The position numbers and the translations under genes are program-made. Below, piece after piece: positions 1-6,107 of a stretch of DNA of 19,479 nucleotides (the stretch's first letter is position 1; each line of letters begins with the position of its first letter). Below the pieces are notes generated by a model. That model was not told the origin of the DNA. It saw only the letters and a program-made list of their open reading frames with translations, and did not search any database. Location of the stretch: the NCBI GenBank assembly GCA_964576115.1, contig CAZNUA010000053.1, positions 1 through 19,479 of the forward strand. The letters are read 5' to 3'. The DNA is from CAYSYY01 sp964576115 [NCBI: uncultured Gemmatimonadota bacterium] (lineage in GTDB: Bacteria; Blakebacterota; Blakebacteria; Blakebacterales).

Positions 1-2
1 TT

Positions 3-1226
3 CTAGAAATACACCCGGGCCCGGATGAAGCCGCCCTGGCCCTGGGAGCCGAATTCGGTGCCCTCGTCGCCGGCCGATAGATAGCCGTAGAGGGTCAGGT
101 CGACGTTCTGGGCGAAGGAATAGAGCACGGTGGGGATGAGGACGAGACTGCGGTCGCCGGTGTTGGCCAGGCCCGATACGGAGAAGGTCCAGAGCTGCCA
201 GGCCGGGTGGCTCAGGGTGGCGAAGAGCATGCCTTTGCCCAGCGTGCGTCGGGTTCCGGTCAGGCGTGAAAGCCAGGTGGTCAGCGAGTAGGGCTCGTCC
301 CACTGACCCCGGCCGTCGTAGTAACCCTCGACCGCCAGCAGGGTGCCCCACGGCAGGGTTGTATTTCCTCCCACGGTCGCCTCCCACCAGGTGCTGCCGG
401 CGTGCCGGTTGTAGGTGGCCTCGCCCCACAGCCCGAAGCCGAGAACCTCTCCGGTCACATCCCCCCCCAGCACGAGCCGTCGTTCGGTTCCGCCGACCGG
501 CCGGCCCATGAAGTCGAGACTGGTCGATTCGTGCAGTTCGGCCACCAGGGCCGAGAGATCCCAGCCGCTGATATGGTGGCGCAGTCGCAGCGCCTTCGCG
601 CTGGAACGGGGTCCGCCGTCGGGCACGTAGACCAGACTGATGTCCCCCAGCGGTCCGGTGGGCAGACTGGCCTGCACCGCCCCGACCCCCTCGCGTTCGT
701 AGGTCGGTTCGAGCAGGTTCTTGGGTCGGAAGAGCTCGGTGGGATTGAAGACCATCCCCCGGCCCCAGGCCAGGTACTGCTTGCCGGCGGTGATCGTGAA
801 CGGCCCGGGTCGCAGGACGACATAGGCGTGGTTGAGGAAATGCTGATCCTCGATCGGAATCGGAAAGGTCGGCGCCAGAGCTTTATAGCGCTCGGGCAGC
901 AGGTCGCGCAGGCGGATCGAGGTGTTGCCGCGGTAGATCTGCCAGACGACCGCGGCCGAAGCCCGGGTGCTGCGCCCGGCGGTGACGTCGACGTCGGCCC
1001 GCAGGCGGTCGTAATCCAGATGGCTCCAGGCGCCGTCGTGACGGGCCAGGCTGTACTGGTGCTCGAAGTAGCCGGTCAGAACGGCTCCCTCCTGGGCCCG
1101 GGCGGTCCGCGGCCCGGAGACGAGCGTTCCGGCGAACAGGAGCAGGATGGAGAACAGGTGCGGGAGTGAGCAGGGAAGGATGAGTGGTAAGGCGATGAGT
1201 GACCGTCGGCTGGAGGATCGCCTCAC
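3..1226 (-). CDS. Outer-membrane beta-barrel protein, DUF1302/porin-like
   Basis: This 407-residue protein starts with a long Sec signal peptide (hydrophobic about residues 10-36, cleavage probably after TARA near 44). It then alternates short polar and aromatic strands typical of a beta-barrel and ends in RVYF, a C-terminal Phe as used in BAM recognition. A block around residues 145-180 (GKQYLAWG, NPTELF, PKNLLEPTYEREG) resembles the WG...NP.D segment of DUF1302-like porins; that family link is from memory. The start is GTG, forming a GTGA overlap with the stop of the LolA-like gene, with a GAGGGAGG ribosome site just upstream. It is the last gene of the operon and the stop lies 3 bases from the window edge, so it is complete. 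I infer that it receives cargo from, or anchors, the LolA-like partner at the outer membrane. Substrate is unknown. Confidence 0.75.
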   Translation of the reverse strand: MRRSSSRRSLIALPLILPCSLPHLFSILLLFAGTLVSGPRTARAQEGAVLTGYFEHQYSLARHDGAWSHLDYDRLRADVDVTAGRSTRASAAVVWQIYRGNTSIRLRDLLPERYKALAPTFPIPIEDQHFLNHAYVVLRPGPFTITAGKQYLAWGRGMVFNPTELFRPKNLLEPTYEREGVGAVQASLPTGPLGDISLVYVPDGGPRSSAKALRLRHHISGWDLSALVAELHESTSLDFMGRPVGGTERRLVLGGDVTGEVLGFGLWGEATYNRHAGSTWWEATVGGNTTLPWGTLLAVEGYYDGRGQWDEPYSLTTWLSRLTGTRRTLGKGMLFATLSHPAWQLWTFSVSGLANTGDRSLVLIPTVLYSFAQNVDLTLYGYLSAGDEGTEFGSQGQGGFIRARVYF

Positions 1227-2017
1227 AAATCCCCTCCCTCGAGATAGCGCAGCGTGAAGATCTCCTCGGGGACCTCAACATCGAGTTCGAACTCGATGAG
1301 TTCCAGGGTGGTCGAGGTATCGGCCTGCAGGGCGTTGTCGAGGGTGATCCGGAAGGGATACCAGCGCTCACCCACCCGGCGTACGTCCCCCAGGGTGGCG
1401 GTCTTGAGCAGACGGCCGCTGCGGGCGTAGCGCTCTTCTTTCAGGGGTATCCAGCGTTCGGTGTCGATCCAGAGCCGCTCTGAAGGATAGGCCAGACCGC
1501 TGGTCTTGCCGGTGAGGTGCAGCACCCAGGCAGGGCGGCCGTCGATCTCCTCTTGACCCTCGATCACGGCGTCGTAGTCCTCGATCAGGCTGGGATTCTC
1601 CGAGGCGTCGCCGTAGGAGAAGTCGCTGCCCATCAGTCCCTGGCGCAGCATGTGCCCCTGTATGCGCACGCTCTTGCCCACCCGGGGCAGGTAGATCCAC
1701 ATCAGGTCGGGGCCCAGGCGCAGGAAGCGGCTGCCGGCATCGCGGGCCGGGGCGGTGAACTCGAGGAAAGAGCGGTCCTCGCCCTGCGACCACGAGCTGA
1801 ACTCGAGCTCGCGCACGTCGCCGTCGGAGTAGGTAATGATCATGCGGGCGGTGGACCGGGCGCTGGTGAAGGTCATGTTGGCATCGACCCGGCGCAGGAT
1901 CTCCTCGGCCGAGGGCTGGGCCCGGACCGTCGCCGGCAGCAGCAGACAGCCGAAGAGGATCGCGGACAGAAGAACGATCGGGTATCTCGGAGCGGGCTTC
2001 AGGACGGCAATGATCAT
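1223..2017 (-). CDS. LolA-like outer-membrane lipoprotein-sorting family protein
   Basis: This 264-residue protein has a signal peptide (hydrophobic 13-30, cleavage likely after VRA at 33). The mature part has the LolA-like fold pattern of the outer membrane lipoprotein-sorting family (PF17131 type). It begins AEEILRRVDANM, followed by repeated beta strands such as DLMWIYLPRVGKSVRI, the segment GSDFSYGD near 129-136, and LWIDTERWIPLKEERY. Family members bind acyl chains in an open beta-barrel and cross the periplasm. An LFGC tetrapeptide at 21-24 resembles a lipobox, but Phe at -2 and the hydrophobic run after it argue for ordinary signal peptidase I cleavage. The ATG overlaps the upstream permease stop (ATGA), with GGAGG eight bases upstream. 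Its place between an ABC permease and a barrel supports a carrier role; the cargo cannot be read from sequence. Confidence 0.85.
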   Translation of the reverse strand: MIIAVLKPAPRYPIVLLSAILFGCLLLPATVRAQPSAEEILRRVDANMTFTSARSTARMIITYSDGDVRELEFSSWSQGEDRSFLEFTAPARDAGSRFLRLGPDLMWIYLPRVGKSVRIQGHMLRQGLMGSDFSYGDASENPSLIEDYDAVIEGQEEIDGRPAWVLHLTGKTSGLAYPSERLWIDTERWIPLKEERYARSGRLLKTATLGDVRRVGERWYPFRITLDNALQADTSTTLELIEFELDVEVPEEIFTLRYLEGGDL

Positions 2018-3264
2018 TCTCTCAAGGCCTCCGCCGGCTTCATCCGGATCGCCCGTCGGGCCGGCAGCAGAGTGGCGGCCCCCGCGGTGAGTACTCCCAG
2101 GCCGATCCCGATGATCAGGTGGCTCAGTTTCCAGTCGGGGTAGAATATCGCGCTCACCGGCCAGTCCATGCCCTCGAAGGCCTTGGACATGTTGAGGCCG
2201 GTCTTCTCGAGCCAGAGGGCGAAACCGCTGCCCACCAGAGCGCCGATCACGGCTCCGATGAGACCGATGATCATCCCCTCGCTGATGATGAGTCCGAAGA
2301 TATGCGAGGTGCGCATCCCCATCGCACTCAGCATCCCGAACTCCTGGGTGCGTTCCATGACCGTCATGAGCATGGTGTTGACGATGATCAGTCCCGCCAT
2401 GAAGAGGAAGATGAACATGATGACCGCGTAGATGGCATCGGCCATGTCCAGCAGCTGGAAGATCTCGCCCTGCTCTTTCCAGGGGGTAACTGCCACGCCA
2501 CCGGGAACGAGGGGATCGAGTTCGGCGTGCAGAGAGACGGCTGTCACATCCGCCTCTTCGAAATCCTCGACGAAGACGAGAATCTCGGTTGTCGCATCCT
2601 CGAGGTAGGTCATCTCCTGGGCCTGGTCGAGGGGCAGGAAAACGGTCACCCGGTCGAGCGGATCGACTCCGGTGGCCGCCAGCCCCGTGATCGGCGCCCG
2701 CAGGCCGCCCAGCGAGCGATAGGCGGTCTGCCCCAGCAGGGTCAGGGTGTCGCCGACTGTAAGCCCCAGATGCTCGGCCAGCAGGTGACCGACCAGCAGC
2801 CCGGCTTCACCCGCCTGCGGCGCCCGTCCCTCCGATACCATGGCCAGGATATCGAGGTAGCCGACCTCCCGCTCCAGGTCGGCTCCGATGAGGATGGCCG
2901 CCCGGTTGTCTGTGCCGTTGTCGGCCAGGACAGCGGTTCTGATCCGGGGCAGGGCCTCGACGACATCGGGGTGGGAGCGGATGACGGGCAGGAGCTCGGA
3001 GAGATGGGGCACATTCAAATGCAGGGGAAGAAACCGCTCCCGGTCCGGATACTCGCTCTGGGTGATCCGGATGTGTCCCGACTGGATCCTGGCCCAGCTA
3101 TCCAGGAAATCGTCGAGGAGACCGTTGATGTATCCGAAAGCGAAGGTCACGACGGCCACCGCGGCCAGGACCGCGGACATCGTCAATAGAGTGCGCCGGG
3201 TGTTGCGCCGGGTGTTGCGTACCGCCAGGCGGAGCAGGGGGAGGCGCCGGTTCGGATCAGACAT
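2014..3264 (-). CDS. ABC transporter permease, LolC/E-FtsX-like (second of pair)
   Basis: This 416-residue inner-membrane permease has one N-terminal transmembrane helix (about residues 19-40, after a basic RNTRRNTRRT stretch). A large periplasmic core follows (MacB_PCD-like, about 41-270). Three C-terminal helices make an FtsX domain (about 280-410), including the cytoplasmic coupling motif ERTQEFGMLSAMGM. Start choice: an in-frame ATG lies at 3285, but the ATG at 3264 is preferred. It has GGAGG at 3274-3278 with nine-base spacing and gives an eight-base overlap with the preceding stop, the same arrangement as the first permease. The core contains SGHIRI close to its start, matching TGHAKV in the partner permease, a trait of LolC/E-like proteins. 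It probably forms a heterodimer with the 3257-4528 product, powered by the 4521-5225 ATPase, and moves cargo out of the outer leaflet of the inner membrane. Confidence 0.85.
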   Translation of the reverse strand: MSDPNRRLPLLRLAVRNTRRNTRRTLLTMSAVLAAVAVVTFAFGYINGLLDDFLDSWARIQSGHIRITQSEYPDRERFLPLHLNVPHLSELLPVIRSHPDVVEALPRIRTAVLADNGTDNRAAILIGADLEREVGYLDILAMVSEGRAPQAGEAGLLVGHLLAEHLGLTVGDTLTLLGQTAYRSLGGLRAPITGLAATGVDPLDRVTVFLPLDQAQEMTYLEDATTEILVFVEDFEEADVTAVSLHAELDPLVPGGVAVTPWKEQGEIFQLLDMADAIYAVIMFIFLFMAGLIIVNTMLMTVMERTQEFGMLSAMGMRTSHIFGLIISEGMIIGLIGAVIGALVGSGFALWLEKTGLNMSKAFEGMDWPVSAIFYPDWKLSHLIIGIGLGVLTAGAATLLPARRAIRMKPAEALRE

Positions 3265-4528
3265 GGCGTAGCGCCTCCACGGCATCGAGTCGGCTCGCCC
3301 GGGCGGCCGGATAGAGCGCCGCCAGCGTCGCCAGCAATCCGGTCGCGAGCCAGATCACGACGATCATGACGAGGTTGAAGGCGGGATAGATGACCCCCCG
3401 GACGGGGTAGCCGATATCCATATCCCCGTAGGTGGCGGTGAGGTCCCAGCCGTTGGTGGCCAGCCAGATGATGGGAATGAGCGCGATCAGGGTTCCGACA
3501 GCCCCGCCGAGCAGACCATTCACGGCGCCCTCGACGAGGAAAATCCGGCGCACGCCCTGCCGGCGCAGTCCCATGGCCATGAGCATCCCGATCTCCCGGG
3601 TTCGCTCGTAAGTGGCCATGAGGATGGTGTTGGTGATGCCGACCACGGCCATGAGCAACAGGATGCCCAGCATGACGCCCTGCCCCGAACGCTTGATCTT
3701 GGTCAGGGCGATGAAATTGTCCTCGATCGAGCGCCAACCCTTCACCTCTACGTCACCGGAGCCCGCCAGGGCTTCGTTTACCCGCTGCATGGCTGCCTCT
3801 TCCCGCACCCCCATCCGGAACCGCAGGGCGAGTTCGGTCACCGACTCCGGCATCTCCAGCACCTCCTGGGCTCCGTTCAGGGAGATCAGGAACGAGTTCT
3901 GGTCGATCAGGGGATTGCCGGTACCGATGACGCCGATGACCGGCAGATCGAGCGCTTCGTACGCACCCGCGGCCGTCTTGGTCAGGACCGTCAGCCAGTC
4001 GCCGGGCGCGACCGCAAAGAGATCGGCCAGCCCGCTGCCGAGCAGCATGCCCTCCTCCGCGGGATCGAGATAGGCCCCGTCCACGATCGCCTCCGGGATG
4101 CGGAAGACGTCGGTGTCGCTACCCGAAAGGTCGATGCCGATGCCCTGGCAGGGGATCTGATCCACCCCGTTCGAGAGCTGGGCGAAGAAGGTCAGGCGGG
4201 GAGTCGTGGCGGCCACGCCGGGTACCGACTCGATCGTGGCCCGAAGTCCGGCGAAATCGTCCAGAACGGGCTCCAGGGGTAGCTCGTTCCTCTCGTCGAA
4301 GTATCCGGCGGCATAGACCTTGGCGTGACCGGTCTGAAAGTTGATCAGGTTGTCGAAGCTCTGCTGTTCGAGACCCGCCATCAGGGAGAAGCTGAACTGC
4401 ATCAGGACCACGGCGATGGCCACCGTCGAGGCGGTGATCAGGGTGCGCCGCCGGTTGCGGAACAGGTTCCTGATCCCGAGCCGGAAGGTGGTCCCGAAAT
4501 CCAGGGTACCGGGGACGATCTCATCCAT
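3257..4528 (-). CDS. ABC transporter permease, LolC/E-FtsX-like (first of pair)
   Basis: This 423-residue permease has the four-helix layout of the MacB/LolC/FtsX family. The first helix is at about 30-50 after the basic FRNRRRT. A periplasmic core follows (about 51-275), then three C-terminal helices with the coupling segment ERTREIGMLMAMGLRRQ and the usual ending YPAARASRLDAVEALRH. An in-frame ATG at 4549 would add seven residues. The ATG at 4528 is chosen because GGAGAGG at 4537-4543 sits eight bases upstream and the start overlaps the ATPase stop by eight bases. It differs enough from the 2014-3264 permease that the transporter is probably an asymmetric LolCE-type pair, not a MacB homodimer. 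There is no fused nucleotide-binding domain. Substrate is unknown. Confidence 0.85.
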   Translation of the reverse strand: MDEIVPGTLDFGTTFRLGIRNLFRNRRRTLITASTVAIAVVLMQFSFSLMAGLEQQSFDNLINFQTGHAKVYAAGYFDERNELPLEPVLDDFAGLRATIESVPGVAATTPRLTFFAQLSNGVDQIPCQGIGIDLSGSDTDVFRIPEAIVDGAYLDPAEEGMLLGSGLADLFAVAPGDWLTVLTKTAAGAYEALDLPVIGVIGTGNPLIDQNSFLISLNGAQEVLEMPESVTELALRFRMGVREEAAMQRVNEALAGSGDVEVKGWRSIEDNFIALTKIKRSGQGVMLGILLLMAVVGITNTILMATYERTREIGMLMAMGLRRQGVRRIFLVEGAVNGLLGGAVGTLIALIPIIWLATNGWDLTATYGDMDIGYPVRGVIYPAFNLVMIVVIWLATGLLATLAALYPAARASRLDAVEALRHV

Positions 4529-5225
4529 GGCCGTTGCCTCTCCGCTCATCCGATTCCACCATCCCGTCGCGCAGCATCACCAGCCGGGAGGCGTGTCCCA
4601 TCACCAGGGGATCGTGGGTGGAGAAGACGAAGGTCGTGCCCCGGCGTTCGTTCATCTCGTGCATCAGGGCCATGAGTTCCTCGGCCGTGGTCGAATCGAG
4701 GTTGGCGGTCGGTTCGTCGGCCAGGACCAGCGTGGGCTCCTTGACCAGCGCCCGGGCCACCGCAACCCGCTGTTGCTGACCTCCGCTCAGTTCGTTGGGG
4801 CGTCGGTCCGACAGGCCGGCCAGCCCCACGTCCTCGAGGATCTCCTCGACTCTCCGGGCCCGTTCACCGGCATCGGTGACCCCTTTCAGATGCAGGGGGA
4901 ACTCCACGTTCTCGAAGGCGGTCAGCACCGGGATCAGGTTGAAAGTCTGGAAGACGAAGCCGAGGTGGGTGTTGCGGAAATCGGCGATGGCCTTCGACGA
5001 GAGCCCCTCGGTGGACTCGCCGCCGATCCGGATGGTTCCGGCGGTCGGAGTGTCGAGCACGCCGAGGAGGTTCAGCAGGGTGGTCTTGCCCGAGCCGGAG
5101 GGGCCCGCGATGCTCATGAAGGAGCCGTCTTCGATCTCGAGGGTGAGCCCCCTGATCGCGGGGACGTCAACCGCCCCGACCCGGTAGGTCTTCTCGACGT
5201 CGGTCAACGATGCGGCTGCGGCCAT
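4521..5225 (-). CDS. ABC transporter ATP-binding protein, LolD/MacB-like
   Basis: This 234-residue cytoplasmic ATPase has every catalytic motif: A-loop Tyr14, Walker A GPSGSGKT at 41-48, Q-loop Gln93 in FVFQTF, signature LSGGQ at 146-150, Walker B LVLADEP with Asp170 and Glu171, D-loop NLD at 175-177, and switch His204 in STHD. The LNLLG after Walker A and the AFENVEFPL segment are typical of the LolD/MacB/FtsE subfamily, which drives mechanotransmission permeases and not classical importers. The start ATG has AAGGA eight bases upstream. It heads a run of overlapping genes and follows the DsbD-alpha-like gene after 57 bases, so co-transcription is likely. lolD is not assigned as the symbol because the neighbourhood does not prove lipoprotein release. 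Confidence 0.92.
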   Translation of the reverse strand: MAAAASLTDVEKTYRVGAVDVPAIRGLTLEIEDGSFMSIAGPSGSGKTTLLNLLGVLDTPTAGTIRIGGESTEGLSSKAIADFRNTHLGFVFQTFNLIPVLTAFENVEFPLHLKGVTDAGERARRVEEILEDVGLAGLSDRRPNELSGGQQQRVAVARALVKEPTLVLADEPTANLDSTTAEELMALMHEMNERRGTTFVFSTHDPLVMGHASRLVMLRDGMVESDERRGNGHG

Positions 5226-5282
5226 GGTCGCTGTCCTTTCTGGCGCCCGGTTACACAGGAGCGTTCAGTCCGGCGGGAGGCC

Positions 5283-5846
5283 TCAGTGCAGGCCGCCGTC
5301 CCCGAAGATCTCCTGATTGATCGTTTCGACTTCGGTCCCCGGAGCGACCACGGGGATGGTAAAGGTGAAGGCCTTGGTGGTCGGCATCAGGCAGACCTGC
5401 TCGGTGCAGGTCTGATAGTACAGACCCATCGGTACTTCCAGCTCGCCCGTTTCGGCATCGGCAGGCAGGCGGCCGACCAGTTTGATGACGATCCGGTCCC
5501 AGTACTCCTCGCCGATGAGCCCGGGCAGGTCCTCATCGGGTTTCTTATAATCCTCGGGGTAGCGCACGAAGGGCCAGGCCACGGGCGAATCCTCGGGGAT
5601 CTTCAGGTCGGTCGCGATCACCATCGGATCGGTCGTGCCGTGGGCGTAGAGATGGTAACCGGCGGCGATCTCGACCACGACTGCGGCCTGGAAGGTGGCG
5701 CCCGGTTCGAAGCCGGTTTTCGGCAGAGCCGGGGTGAGGTTGACGACCTCCTCGGGTTTCATGATCTGCGCCCCGGCCCCGGCGGGCAGGGCGAGCAGAC
5801 AGGCAGCGAGCAAGCCGGCGGTGAGCAGAGTATTCCGGGTGTGCAC
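5283..5846 (-). CDS. Stand-alone DsbD N-terminal-domain-like periplasmic protein
   Basis: This 187-residue secreted protein has a signal peptide at 1-26 (cleavage GAGA/Q). The mature part is about 160 residues with an immunoglobulin-like pattern. It carries YHLYAH near 64-69 and YYQTC-x4-C with Cys147 and Cys152 followed by MPTTKAF, which matches the redox-active pair of the DsbD alpha domain (DsbD_N family). In full DsbD this domain passes electrons from the membrane part to periplasmic thioredoxin-like partners. Here the membrane beta domain and C-terminal thioredoxin domain are absent and no thioredoxin gene is in the window. The start is GTG, with a strong AGGAGG eight bases upstream. It is the first gene of the leftward operon. 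It could reduce or chaperone a component of the transport route, or act as a carrier domain with no redox role. Confidence 0.75.
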   Translation of the reverse strand: MHTRNTLLTAGLLAACLLALPAGAGAQIMKPEEVVNLTPALPKTGFEPGATFQAAVVVEIAAGYHLYAHGTTDPMVIATDLKIPEDSPVAWPFVRYPEDYKKPDEDLPGLIGEEYWDRIVIKLVGRLPADAETGELEVPMGLYYQTCTEQVCLMPTTKAFTFTIPVVAPGTEVETINQEIFGDGGLH

Positions 5847-5904
5847 GGTCAGAGCCTCCTGAGGGTGGGGGTGTTCTCCTACCCGATCAAAGATAGGATC
5901 GAAT

Positions 5905-5940
5905 CCGTATCCGTGCTACACCTCAGGATACGGCACGGAT
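5905..5940. repeat. Two overlapping inverted repeats able to form competing hairpins
   Basis: CCGTATCC at 5905-5912 pairs perfectly with GGATACGG at 5926-5933. ATCCGTGC at 5909-5916 pairs perfectly with GCACGGAT at 5933-5940. The left arms share four bases and the right arms share one, so only one stem can form at a time. The element lies 59-94 bases upstream of the leftward GTG start. It could be a regulator operator or, if transcribed, a leader that switches between two folds. The pairings are seen directly; the function is inferred. Confidence 0.55.
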
Positions 5941-5960
5941 CGGAGCTTCTTCACTGCCGT

Positions 5961-5980
5961 CCGCACCGCCGCCGGTGCGG
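5961..5980. repeat. Perfect 8-bp-stem GC-rich hairpin
   Basis: CCGCACCG and CGGTGCGG are exact reverse complements separated by CCGC. No T-run follows on either strand, so it is not a standard intrinsic terminator. Its place between divergent genes fits an operator, a structured 5' leader or an insulator. Confidence 0.5.
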
Positions 5981-6018
5981 GCCGGTCGAATCGGGATCCG
6001 GTCGGGCCCGGGTTTCAC

Positions 6019-6052
6019 CATTCTCATCGCGCATTTCTTTGTATAACGTTAC
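6019..6052 (+). promoter_or_regulatory. Weak candidate promoter for the S9 peptidase gene
   Basis: TATAAC at 6042-6047 is the best -10-like hexamer in the divergent region and sits about 60 bases before the ATG at 6108. The hexamer 17 bases upstream (CATTCT, 6019-6024) is a poor -35. The 8-bp palindrome TAACGTTA (6044-6051) overlaps the -10, so a repressor site is also possible. This rests on base composition and position only. Confidence 0.25.
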
Positions 6053-6107
6053 AGGTTGGTTCTGTCACGACCGCCGGACCTGTATTCCGCACACCGAGGA
6101 GGCTCAG

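Larger units (their letters stand above)
5847..6107. other. Divergent intergenic region between the transport operon and the S9 peptidase gene
   Basis: This 261-bp stretch has no credible coding frame and must hold the start signals for both the leftward operon and the rightward peptidase. It contains two overlapping 8-bp inverted repeats at 5905-5940, a perfect 8-bp-stem hairpin at 5961-5980 and an AT-richer patch at 6031-6052. The ribosome site of the leftward gene is AGGAGG at about 5855-5860. That of the rightward gene is GAGGAGG ending five bases before ATG 6108. Confidence 0.8.

Noticed and set aside
1940-1955. LFGC lipobox-like tetrapeptide in the LolA-like protein
   Set aside because: Phe at -2 is atypical and the hydrophobic core continues after the Cys to a good signal peptidase I site (VRA/Q).
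4341-6107. Long open frame continuing upstream of the peptidase start
   Set aside because: It runs antisense through the ABC and DsbD-alpha-like genes. A signal peptide and strong ribosome site mark ATG 6108 as the true start.
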